From Candidatus Poseidoniaceae archaeon (lineage in GTDB: Archaea; Thermoplasmatota; Poseidoniia; Poseidoniales; Poseidoniaceae), in contig JAOMOG010000011.1 of the NCBI GenBank assembly GCA_028353405.1, positions 1-45,906 on the forward strand: a DNA stretch of 45,906 nt, in the 5' to 3' direction. Under the pieces are notes generated by a model. The model saw only the letters and a program-made list of their open reading frames with translations. It was not told the origin of the DNA and searched no databases. Made by a program: the position numbers and the translations under genes. Position 1 is the stretch's first letter, and each line of letters begins with the position of its first letter. Shown in pieces: positions 17,027 to 24,218 of the stretch.

Positions 17027-19042
17027 ATGGCGGAACGGGGGCGGGTGCGGCGGATGAACAGTTCTACACCCTCTTCAAGCGGCGCATCAAGTACAGATTC
17101 TGAGGTGCCATTGATTTGGCAAAGAGGCCAGGACCATTTTTCATTATTTAGTAAATTGATAAAACAAGAATTAGATGATGAAACAGCAATGGTGGAAGAA
17201 CGCTGGAAGAAATGGACAAAGCAGCGATTAGTAGCTGCAGGATTAACTCTATTCGATTTGAATGGAAGGCCACAGGGGCGTTTTTTTGGAGATTATATAA
17301 TTACATTTGAATCTAGAACTGGCGGGAGAATGCCGCAACATCGCTTTGGTAATGGAGACATTGTCCTAATCAGCAGGACTAGGCCATGGGGTGAAAAAAT
17401 CCTCGAAGGAGTTGTATTGGATAGAGGTCCTACGCGGATCAGGGTCGTCGTTGCAGAAAGGCCTAGTGATTTACGTAAAGGAAATTGGCGATTGGATAGA
17501 GGGGCTAATCGCGTTGCACATGATAGAATGCATGAGGGATTGATATCATTTCATTCAATTGAAGATAGCACTGGGACTCCTTTGCGAGATTTATTACTAG
17601 GTTCAGTACATGACATTGCAACCTCTGCGCAAAGTCCCCCTGAAATCCATGGTCAGAAAAAACATGGACCTCTCGGCATATCACAACTACCACTAAACGA
17701 ATCTCAAAGAAATGCAGTTGAGTCGGCAATCGGCAAAAGATTGACTTTGATTCAAGGTCCACCGGGCACTGGAAAAACACATACAGCTGTGCAACTATTA
17801 CGCACTCTTGTCAAGATGGAAAGAGGCCCTATTTTAGCAACTGCAGAATCCAATGTTGCAGTAGATAATTTACTTGAAGGGTTACTTGACAATGGCGTCA
17901 ATGCGATTCGTATTGGTCGTCCAGTGAAAGTAAGAGAAGCCTTGAGAGAAGCAACACTCGATGCAATTTTAAAAAATCACCCCGCTCAAGAAGAAATAGA
18001 ATTTATTCGGAAAGAAAATGAAGCAGTCAAGCGTGGTCTAAGTGGTTTGAGAGGTAAAGAAAAAGGTTTAGCTCATAAGGAAGTCAATAATAATTACAAA
18101 GAAATACGCCGTCTTGAAAGAACTATGATAGATGGAGTTTTGAATAGCGCTGAAGTCATTTGTACAACAACCATTGGTTCAGGTCATAAATTATTAGGCA
18201 ATAGGAAATTTCCAGTTATTTTGATGGACGAAGCGACTCAAGCCAGTGAACCCAGCGCCCTAGTCCCTATCACCAGAGGTTGTAGACAACTCATTTTAGT
18301 CGGTGACCATAAACAATTACCACCAACTGTAATCAGCAGAGAGGCGGAGCGAGGAGGTCTGGGGAGGTCGTTATTTGATAGGTTGATCAAATGTGGAATG
18401 CCCACTCATATGCTAACTACACAATACAGAATGCATCCTACGATTAGGGAATTCCCAAGTGCAAGATTCTATGACAATAAATTGGAAGATGGTTGCACAC
18501 CTGCAGATAGGCCACCAGCAGCAGGATTCTTGTGGCCTGATTGGGACAAACCTGTTGCCTTTGTTCCAATCGAAGGGTTTGAAGTGGAAGATGAGGAAGG
18601 AAAGAGCAAATCAAATATCGATGAGGCTGCTAAAGTCGTATCAATCGTTGATGATCTGTTGGCGGCTGGAGATATTACTACGAAAGATATTGGTGTAATC
18701 TCACCATATAATGGTCAAGTTAGACTTCTTACGGACTTGTTTTATCAAGCTGGGGGATTTGAAGATGGTGAGCCATACCATGGGCTTGAAATTAAAAGTG
18801 TAGATGGTTACCAAGGCCGTGAAAAAGAGATTATTATATTCAGTGCAGTTCGCGCTAATGAAACCGGTGAAATTGGCTTTTTAAGTGACAAAAGGCGTCT
18901 TAATGTAGCGATTACAAGAGCGAGGAGAGGTTTGATTGTGTTGGGTAATCCTACCACTTTGCGCCACGATAGAACATGGCGTTCATATCTCGATTGGGCC
19001 GAAGAGCACAATCTATTCGCATGGCATATCACCCATAATTGA
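17027..19042 (+). CDS. UPF1/IGHMBP2-like superfamily 1 helicase
   Basis: A 671-residue ATP-dependent RNA/DNA helicase. The N-terminal domain (about 35-190) resembles the beta-barrel part of IGHMBP2-like helicases. Motifs: Q-type LNESQRNAVE (223-232), Walker A GPPGTGKT (244-251), DEATQ (401-405), GDHKQLPP (about 427-434), QYRMHP (about 463-468), SVDGYQGREKEIIIFSAVR, and NVAITRARRGLIVLGN (motif VI). All catalytic residues are intact. It likely works in RNA turnover, translation or DNA repair. Starts at 17027 and 17057 are both possible; TATA-like elements at about 16993-16999 and 17004-17011 favour one each. It leads a co-oriented run of genes to 23119. Confidence 0.93.
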   Translation: MAERGRVRRMNSSTPSSSGASSTDSEVPLIWQRGQDHFSLFSKLIKQELDDETAMVEERWKKWTKQRLVAAGLTLFDLNGRPQGRFFGDYIITFESRTGGRMPQHRFGNGDIVLISRTRPWGEKILEGVVLDRGPTRIRVVVAERPSDLRKGNWRLDRGANRVAHDRMHEGLISFHSIEDSTGTPLRDLLLGSVHDIATSAQSPPEIHGQKKHGPLGISQLPLNESQRNAVESAIGKRLTLIQGPPGTGKTHTAVQLLRTLVKMERGPILATAESNVAVDNLLEGLLDNGVNAIRIGRPVKVREALREATLDAILKNHPAQEEIEFIRKENEAVKRGLSGLRGKEKGLAHKEVNNNYKEIRRLERTMIDGVLNSAEVICTTTIGSGHKLLGNRKFPVILMDEATQASEPSALVPITRGCRQLILVGDHKQLPPTVISREAERGGLGRSLFDRLIKCGMPTHMLTTQYRMHPTIREFPSARFYDNKLEDGCTPADRPPAAGFLWPDWDKPVAFVPIEGFEVEDEEGKSKSNIDEAAKVVSIVDDLLAAGDITTKDIGVISPYNGQVRLLTDLFYQAGGFEDGEPYHGLEIKSVDGYQGREKEIIIFSAVRANETGEIGFLSDKRRLNVAITRARRGLIVLGNPTTLRHDRTWRSYLDWAEEHNLFAWHITHN

Positions 19043-19080
19043 CATGCTATTTTGTGCGTAGACTTGACAAAGGATACACA

Positions 19081-19659
19081 ATGGCGAGGGGTATGGCCGA
19101 AGAAGCAGTTACCATCCATCAAGGGCATGGGACTTTGGCTCAGACCATTATGGCAAATGCGCCAGATGGAATGTTAATCGCTCCTGCTTGGAAGCGAGCG
19201 GTTGCATATGTATTTGACATCATTTTAATTTCTCTTGTTTTAGAAGTGGTGAGCGGTTTTAACTTTCTTCAGGGAATTTCTTCAATTTCTTTGATACTGG
19301 AAGGTGGCAAATCAGCCGCCTTCTATTTCGTGAATTGGTTTCTCTTCATTTCAGCCAATTATCTGTATTTTAAATATACAGGGAAAACGATGGGACGTTC
19401 TCTAGCTCAAAGAAGTCTGAGAATAGCAATTGTTCACGATAATGGTTCGGCACTTGACGATCATCACTGGGGTCCGAGAGCCTTTTCAAAACTAATCTAC
19501 ATCATTCCATTCGTTGGAGCATTATGGTTTGGATTTAGAGATATAATGAGGGCCCAATCTAAGACCGCAGAATATAGGACTTCAATCGATATAAAGAACC
19601 ATACAGTTGCCGCTGTTGATTGGTCTTTACCATCTGACACACGTCTGAAACTTCATTGA
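19081..19659 (+). CDS. RDD family membrane protein
   Basis: A 192-residue protein with an extramembrane N-terminus (MARGMAEEAVTIHQGHG) and an RDD domain. PAWKRAVAYVFDIILI holds the Arg and Asp of the family's first helix, and YFKYTGKTMGRSLAQRSLRI the conserved GKTxGR-type turn. About three to four membrane helices are visible. RDD proteins are poorly understood; some act as ion exchangers. A TTG at 19039 would extend it over the helicase stop, but the ATG at 19081 is preceded by AAAGGAT. It is followed without a gap by the proline-rich protein gene. Confidence 0.85.
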   Translation: MARGMAEEAVTIHQGHGTLAQTIMANAPDGMLIAPAWKRAVAYVFDIILISLVLEVVSGFNFLQGISSISLILEGGKSAAFYFVNWFLFISANYLYFKYTGKTMGRSLAQRSLRIAIVHDNGSALDDHHWGPRAFSKLIYIIPFVGALWFGFRDIMRAQSKTAEYRTSIDIKNHTVAAVDWSLPSDTRLKLH

Positions 19660-19725
19660 ATGAGCAAACTAATTCGGCAAGCCCTTGAAGTACTGCCTAC
19701 TTTAGTGGTCTTCAAGGTGAGAGAT

Positions 19726-20799
19726 ATGAGTGACCAACATAGCCAGCGAGCCGCTTCTCTAGAAGCGAGACTTACCGATGTGAAAATGGAAATAGATGAT
19801 GATGATGAAGATGTTATTTTGGTAATGGTCAATTTAACAAATGAAGCAGCAATTCCGATGGGTGGATTGGACATCAAAATTACAACTAGTGATGGTCAAA
19901 AAGTATCTCCAAAAGAAGGAATCACTTCACTAGGACCTGGAGTTTCACGCTCGTTTACATTTGAATTCCCGCTTGATAATGGACAATGGTCGTTCAAAAC
20001 ATCCGGTGATGGGAAAAATATTTCTCTCGGACCATACGAAGCAGATTTCACTTACCATGAACAAGCAGGGCGTAGATTAAACAATGCCATTGGAAGTAAT
20101 TTATTCACTGGAGCATTTACAGAGCATCTAAGTGATTTCGGAAATACTGAAGAGAAAGAAATCATTGATTCCAGTTCGGTTGTACTCACTACCTATCACG
20201 GTGAAAACGCAGAAGGTGGAGCGACTAAAATCAATGTCGGCGCAGCAGATATTGAATCCGAGGAAGAAGACGCCCCTCGCACCCCTCCATGGCAAAAATC
20301 GGACACAGTAGAACCTGTTTCCGATTCACTTTCCACGCCCCTCTACCAACCTGCAAATGAAGTAAGGACGCCTTCTTGGGAAAATAATGAAGTGACTACA
20401 ACTGTGGCTGATAGCGCTCCAGTTGACTTGTTATCAGTTGCGGCAGCCACTGTTACAACTGAGCCAGAGGCCGAACCTAGTCCAGTTTCATCCGCTCCAA
20501 CAGGGCCACCAGCAGTTCCTTCAAAACCAGCTCCCGCTCATTCTTCAGCGCCTGCACCACCCTCCGGACCACCGGCGGGTCCACCTAGCGCTCCTCCATC
20601 CGGTCCACCAGCAGGACCACCAGCAGGACCACCATCGGGTCCACCATCAGGACCACCAGCGGGTCCACCTAGCGCTCCACCATCCGGTCCACCAGCAGGA
20701 CCACCATCGAGTCCACCTAGCGCCCCTCCATCCGGTCCACCAGCAGGACCACCATCGGGTCCACCTAGTTCCCCACCTTCTAGACCTAGTGATTTGTGA
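19726..20799 (+). CDS. Acidic beta-domain protein with long GPP-rich tail
   Basis: A 357-residue protein beginning MSDQHSQRAASLEARLTDVK. Residues about 15-105 alternate beta strands in an Ig/CARDB-like pattern (VILVMVNLTNEAAIPMGGLD, then a VSRSFTFEFPL strand), a domain type that usually binds or spaces. An acidic linker follows, and the last 90 residues are almost entirely Gly/Pro/Ser/Ala with collagen-like GPP steps. There is no signal peptide, so it is probably cytoplasmic or bound to the RDD membrane protein encoded just before. The ATG at 19726 has GGTGA 5 nt upstream; an in-frame ATG at 19660 directly after the RDD stop is the alternative. Function unknown. Confidence 0.78.
   Translation: MSDQHSQRAASLEARLTDVKMEIDDDDEDVILVMVNLTNEAAIPMGGLDIKITTSDGQKVSPKEGITSLGPGVSRSFTFEFPLDNGQWSFKTSGDGKNISLGPYEADFTYHEQAGRRLNNAIGSNLFTGAFTEHLSDFGNTEEKEIIDSSSVVLTTYHGENAEGGATKINVGAADIESEEEDAPRTPPWQKSDTVEPVSDSLSTPLYQPANEVRTPSWENNEVTTTVADSAPVDLLSVAAATVTTEPEAEPSPVSSAPTGPPAVPSKPAPAHSSAPAPPSGPPAGPPSAPPSGPPAGPPAGPPSGPPSGPPAGPPSAPPSGPPAGPPSSPPSAPPSGPPAGPPSGPPSSPPSRPSDL
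20563..20784 (+). repeat. GPPAGPPS-type proline repeat coding region
   Basis: Imperfect tandem units encode PSGPPAGPPSAP and variants, with CCACC recurring every few codons. The GC content is higher than its surroundings. It creates long antisense open frames that are not genes. Confidence 0.88.
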
Positions 20800-20808
20800 G
20801 GTGAATAA

Positions 20809-21081
20809 ATGAGCGACGGATATGTTATGGAATTATGCGGCAATAAGGCTGCATACCAGATCGTACCTGAAGGAATCAAATCTATCGATCTGGAGAAGGT
20901 CGGTGCAGCAATTGAATCCTGTGGATATCAAGTTGGAATTCGCAATCGCTTATGTTGGACTTTTTCTGGGCCATGCGAATTAACATTATACCCTAGTGGA
21001 AAACTATTGGTAAAAACTGAAGATAAGGGTGTAGCTGCAGAAGTTGCACAACAGCACGTTGAAGAATGGGCTCACGTATAA
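20809..21081 (+). CDS. Conserved-looking 90-aa protein, function unknown
   Basis: A compact soluble protein preceded by GAGGTGA 4 nt before its ATG. It has an alternating helix/strand pattern: IDLEKVGAAIESCGYQVGI (helix), RLCWTFSGPCELTLYPSGKL (two strands), LVKTEDK, and a final helix AAEVAQQHVEEW. The strand-turn-strand-helix ending recalls one half of a TBP-like fold, but this is an impression and no family is claimed. It shares a TAATG junction (1-nt overlap) with the YrdC-like gene, so translation is probably coupled. Confidence 0.75.
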   Translation: MSDGYVMELCGNKAAYQIVPEGIKSIDLEKVGAAIESCGYQVGIRNRLCWTFSGPCELTLYPSGKLLVKTEDKGVAAEVAQQHVEEWAHV

Positions 21082-21701
21082 TGCTGGAGGCGAGGAATTT
21101 GATTCCATCTTCTATTATTGAGATACTTAACGCTGGAGGAGTTGTTGCATATCCAACTTCTACTCAACCAGGACTAGCATCGCTGCCAACCCAACAAGGT
21201 TTGGATGCACTTTTTGCATTGAAACAAAGACCAGAACATATGCCTGTTAGTTTGGGAGTTGCTTCTATTGAACAGGCAAAACAATTTGTTGAATTCCCAG
21301 AATTAGCAGAAAAACTTCTCTCTGCTTTTGTTCAAGGCTCTATTACAGTAATATTGCCGGCGCTACAAAAATTTGATCAAAGGATAGGCGGTGAAAATAT
21401 TGCGATACGAATATTGGCCCACCCTGTGGCAAGAAAACTCGTAAAAAGTGTTGGTGCAATCACCGCTACAAGCGCAAATCAAAGCGGAGAATTACCAGAA
21501 AAAGATAGTGAAAGTGCTGGACTGAGGCTTGGATTGCAAGAACAAGCAATTCTTTCTGGAATATGTGGAGGGGGTGTACCTAGCACCATCATTCAGTTTA
21601 GTAGAGATGAAAGTCAAAGTAATGAGTTTTCGGTAACTATTATGAGAGAGGGGGTAATACCTCGCGAAGACGTGATGTTATGGTTGACGAAAGTGAATTG
21701 A
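21081..21701 (+). CDS. YrdC/Sua5-like threonylcarbamoyl-AMP synthase, divergent
   Basis: A 206-residue YrdC-fold protein. In the family it makes threonylcarbamoyl-AMP from Thr, bicarbonate and ATP for tRNA t6A37. GGVVAYPTSTQPGLASLP replaces the usual YPTETxYGLG; ALKQRPEHMPVSLGV matches the KxR nucleotide-binding segment, and TATSANQSGE matches the SANxSG motif. The C-terminal Sua5 domain is absent. The changed first motif leaves catalytic competence open; a related carbamoylation role or a YciO-like member is possible. An in-frame ATG at 21066 lies within the previous gene; I prefer 21081 in the TAATG overlap. Its 3' end overlaps map by 22 nt. Confidence 0.8.
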   Translation: MLEARNLIPSSIIEILNAGGVVAYPTSTQPGLASLPTQQGLDALFALKQRPEHMPVSLGVASIEQAKQFVEFPELAEKLLSAFVQGSITVILPALQKFDQRIGGENIAIRILAHPVARKLVKSVGAITATSANQSGELPEKDSESAGLRLGLQEQAILSGICGGGVPSTIIQFSRDESQSNEFSVTIMREGVIPREDVMLWLTKVN

Positions 21702-22693
21702 AATATTGGCGCGATGCTGGCCATGTCGCACGTCGAACATTGGAAGCAATGAAACTAGAACTTGAGCCTGGAAAAACCTTTCATGAGATAATTGAAAGTG
21801 CTGAACGGTTTATTCATCGCCATGGTGGAAAGCCCGCTTTCCCCGGAACAATTGCTACCAATGACTTAGCCGCTCATTTCACTACAAATCACTTAATTGA
21901 CGGAGTTGAGGATTGGCAAGGTAGCATGATTCTCGAAAAAGGAGATCTTGTAAAAATCGATTATGGAGTTCATATCAAAGGACATATTGGCGACAATGCA
22001 TTATCCTTTGAAATAGGTAATGGCAATAATCATACCGAACAAATCAAAGCTGCAAAAGAGGCACGAGATGCTGCAATTGAAGTAATGCACCCAGGAACTC
22101 CTTGGTGGAAAGTCGGAGCAGCTGCTGCACAACCTTCACTCGATGCTGGTTTCCAACCAATACGCAATTTATGCGGACATCAATTGAAACCATGGGAATT
22201 ACATGCTGGTGTTTCAATTCCATCATATGCTTGTGGCCCCGATAATAGGGGATTCAAAGGAGAGGTTGAAGCTGGTTCCGTATATGCAGTTGAACCCTTC
22301 AATACCACTGGTAAAACAGGAATGATAGAGAATATTGGAGGGCGAGAGTCCTCAAATATATACAGAGTAACAGGTAATACTACTTCTAAGAAGGCAAGAG
22401 CAAAGGGGCAATTAAAACCTCTAGGGGCGCAAATGGCGCGTAACCTGGAAGAGCGGTATGGAACATTACCATTCGCAGAACGTTGGGCCTACCCAATGTT
22501 AGGAAAACCATTCCCCGATGCAGATGAAGAAAGCCTTCAGAGTAAGTGGAATGCGTTGGTCAAGAAATTGATCTCGATACGATTTATAGAAACATACCAC
22601 GCCCTAAGATGTATTGACGGGGGAACAATCGCTCAGTTTGAACACACAGTACATATTACTGATGGCGGCCCAGAAATACTCACTGTAGAGTAG
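21680..22693 (+). CDS. map: Methionine aminopeptidase, type II
   Basis: Removes the initiator Met from nascent proteins in the cytosol. The 337 residues show the pita-bread fold metal ligands: Asp94 and Asp105 (DYGVHIKGHIGD), His167 (NLCGHQL), Glu205 (AVEPFN) and Glu321 (FEHT). The insertion between the last two ligands (about 225-300, with the helical KARAKGQLKPLGAQMARNLE) is the type II hallmark of archaea and eukaryotes. It overlaps the end of the YrdC-like gene by 22 nt, so the two are probably translated in tandem, as expected for housekeeping translation functions. Confidence 0.96.
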   Translation: MVDESELKYWRDAGHVARRTLEAMKLELEPGKTFHEIIESAERFIHRHGGKPAFPGTIATNDLAAHFTTNHLIDGVEDWQGSMILEKGDLVKIDYGVHIKGHIGDNALSFEIGNGNNHTEQIKAAKEARDAAIEVMHPGTPWWKVGAAAAQPSLDAGFQPIRNLCGHQLKPWELHAGVSIPSYACGPDNRGFKGEVEAGSVYAVEPFNTTGKTGMIENIGGRESSNIYRVTGNTTSKKARAKGQLKPLGAQMARNLEERYGTLPFAERWAYPMLGKPFPDADEESLQSKWNALVKKLISIRFIETYHALRCIDGGTIAQFEHTVHITDGGPEILTVE

Positions 22694-22732
22694 CACTCTA
22701 ATTCCTTAATAGGGGAAGATTACCTAAACTTG

Positions 22733-23119
22733 ATGGCCATGGGCTTGATAATGGCGACTATGGCATATCTGGCTAAAATCACCTTGACGGTTGCAATTAT
22801 TGTATTGATTACTGAAACCTCAAACCGTAGTTTATTCCTTGCCTCTCTTTTTGCAAGTATTCCAATCGTATCAATTCTAGCAATTCTTTGGATGCACAAC
22901 GACGGCAAGTCTGGTGAAGATATCGCTATTTTTGCTGATGGAGTGCTTTTATTGATTATTCCATCACTGATTTGCTTCTTCCTAATATCCTATCTTTTAC
23001 GAAACGGGTGGGACTTTTATCCAAGCCTTGGCATTGGAATCTTAGCCACAGTCATCGCTTATTTGGTTTTCATCAGAGTCATTGAACGGATGGGTTGGAT
23101 CGCTACGCAAACTTCCTAA
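22733..23119 (+). CDS. Small four-helix membrane protein, DUF3147-like
   Basis: A 128-residue protein, almost all hydrophobic, with four predicted membrane helices. The pattern FLASLFASIPIVSILAILWM, a polar loop (HNDGKSGEDI), then IIPSLICFFLISYLLRNGWD and a last helix looks like the DUF3147 family, whose function is unknown. It follows map by 39 nt on the same strand. Several ATGs (22733, 22739, 22751, 22760) could start it; 22733 is the first. Confidence 0.7.
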   Translation: MAMGLIMATMAYLAKITLTVAIIVLITETSNRSLFLASLFASIPIVSILAILWMHNDGKSGEDIAIFADGVLLLIIPSLICFFLISYLLRNGWDFYPSLGIGILATVIAYLVFIRVIERMGWIATQTS

Positions 23120-23225
23120 AAATAACATACACCGGTCAATAGGATGTATTAGATTTACTCAAACAACCATCTTTTGTATGTTTATCGCTTAAAAACGAAT
23201 ATAAACTGTGATGTTGTGGGGATTC

Positions 23226-23360
23226 ATGAACAGGGCTGTTGAAGTTCTCGTTGAGTGCATCCCATCCCCTCCGCGTTTTAAATTCTCACCCTGTTCACTT
23301 CTAATTCAACAACTGCCTATAGGCTATATTTTTACTAATAAATACAATTCACAAATTTGA
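23226..23360 (+). other. Candidate leaderless short ORF or small structured RNA
   Basis: A 44-codon frame beginning MNRAVEVLVECIPSPPRF starts 23 nt after the centre of a TATA-like box, as for a leaderless message. The same DNA carries a perfect 9-bp inverted repeat, TGAACAGGG (23227-23235) with CCCTGTTCA (23289-23297), whose 5' arm would sit at the predicted RNA start, and a T-rich stretch near 23327-23334. It is either a small peptide or a roughly 70-110 nt RNA closed by a terminal stem. It does not fold as a tRNA. Confidence 0.35.
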
Positions 23361-23557
23361 TATTTTTTCGATCCTATTCTTTAATCGGCTAGATTTGTTA
23401 ATTATTTTATATACTCTTTAATGAAAATGAGCCAAATTTCTTTACAAATAGAATGCTCTAATTAGAATGGCGCGGCAAAACCTAAAAAATAACATTTTGT
23501 AAAAACCCCCAAAACAGCATGATATGGCGTTTTCCTAGAATTAAGACTGCGGCGCGA

Positions 23558-23565
23558 CTATATAT
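23558..23565 (+). promoter_or_regulatory. TATA box of the pilin gene
   Basis: CTATATAT is centred near 23562, predicting a start near 23588 and a 30-nt leader that includes GGAGG (23605-23609) 8 nt before the ATG at 23618. Confidence 0.65.
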
Positions 23566-23617
23566 GATGATAAAGGTGGAAAGGATACTCCCGGCAACGG
23601 GTACGGAGGACAAAAAT

Positions 23618-24115
23618 ATGCAAAATGAAAACCGAAATGATGAAGCTGTAAGCCCGGTCATTGCTACCATTCTAATGGTCGCAATCACTGTGGTACTCGC
23701 TGGTGTACTGTATGTCTGGGCTGCAAGCCTAGCAGAAGGTAACACTGATGGAAACCTAGCACTATACGCCTTTGGTGGCGAAGATGCAACAGGATCTGTA
23801 AGCGACGGAATGAACGACGATTTAGTTCGTATTACAATGAGCCAAGGTGGCGACTTGAACTGGGCATCTATCTCAGTCAAGATCTCTGTCGACAACGGCG
23901 CACCTGTAACCTGCTCTAACGGAGACGCAAGCGGAAACTGCGACCTAGTAGAGTTCGGAAACACTGGAGACCAAGTTTGGTCTGTCGGTGACGGTGTAAC
24001 AATCGTTGAAAGCGGAATGGATCTATGCACAGAAGGAACATGTGTCATCAAGGTAACCATCACAGATACTCGTGAAGGAAAGACCCTAGATGAGACTACT
24101 GCAGTTGCAGAGTGA
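23618..24115 (+). CDS. Archaeal type IV pilin/archaellin-like protein
   Basis: A 165-residue secreted filament subunit. The short charged leader MQNENRNDEA is followed by VSPVIATILMVAITVVLAGV, the classic archaeal pilin N-terminal domain; a prepilin peptidase would cut just before the hydrophobic helix (about 11-37). The rest is acidic and beta-rich with two close cysteine pairs, CSNGDASGNC and CTEGTC, that may form disulfides. Codons are enriched in GAC, AAC and GGA compared with neighbours, a sign of high expression. GGAGG precedes the ATG at 23618; a longer in-frame start at 23519 would bury the leader and is unlikely. No assembly ATPase or platform gene is nearby. Confidence 0.92.
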   Translation: MQNENRNDEAVSPVIATILMVAITVVLAGVLYVWAASLAEGNTDGNLALYAFGGEDATGSVSDGMNDDLVRITMSQGGDLNWASISVKISVDNGAPVTCSNGDASGNCDLVEFGNTGDQVWSVGDGVTIVESGMDLCTEGTCVIKVTITDTREGKTLDETTAVAE

Positions 24116-24148
24116 AGTCAGTTACTGACTAAACATCAATTCAAGTAA

Positions 24149-24170
24149 ACGAATTTCTGCGGAAATTCGT
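24149..24170. terminator. First UNCG hairpin downstream of the pilin gene
   Basis: ACGAATTTC-TGCG-GAAATTCGT forms a perfect 9-bp stem with a C(UGCG)G loop, a very stable UNCG tetraloop. It lies 34 nt after the pilin stop and 6 nt before a second, stronger hairpin. Confidence 0.75.
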
Positions 24171-24175
24171 AATTC

Positions 24176-24207
24176 GCCCCTCCTATGGCTGCGGCCATAG
24201 GGGGGGC
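24176..24207. terminator. Strong hairpin terminator between convergent genes
   Basis: A 14-bp stem (GCCCCTCCTATGGC with GCCATAGGGGGGGC, one G-U pair) closes another C(UGCG)G tetraloop and is followed by CTCTTTTATTTTTT. It is a textbook intrinsic-terminator shape for the pilin transcript and, on the other strand, lies just after the GT2 stop. It would also protect the pilin message from 3' decay. Confidence 0.85.
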
Positions 24208-24218
24208 TCTTTTATTTT

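Larger units (their letters stand above)
23120..23617 (+). other. 498-bp AT-rich intergenic region upstream of the pilin gene
   Basis: It contains no long gene. It holds, in order: a TATA-like AATATAAA (23199-23206); a leaderless short frame or structured RNA at 23226-23360; a second TATA-like TTTATATAC (23406-23414); and the pilin promoter CTATATAT (23558-23565), with ribosome site GGAGG just before the pilin ATG. The multiple promoter-like elements suggest a strongly or conditionally expressed pilin gene. Confidence 0.6.

Noticed and set aside
19039-19080. TTG start for the RDD protein inside the helicase stop
   Set aside because: It lacks a ribosome site, and the added residues are not needed for the domain; the ATG at 19081 is better placed.
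20423-20812. 129-residue His/Gln/Pro-rich plus-strand frame
   Set aside because: It is a shifted reading of the GPP-repeat gene, with no ribosome site or recognisable domain.
20538-20879. 113-residue glycine-rich frame on the minus strand
   Set aside because: It is the antisense image of the GPP-repeat coding region; composition is explained by the sense gene.
23226-23297. 71-nt stem-closed segment considered as a tRNA
   Set aside because: The closing stem is 9 bp and there is no T-loop GTTC motif or anticodon arm in the right place.
23482-24063. 193-residue minus-strand frame opposite the pilin gene
   Set aside because: It lies antisense to a clear pilin gene with strong codon bias; the protein looks like no family.
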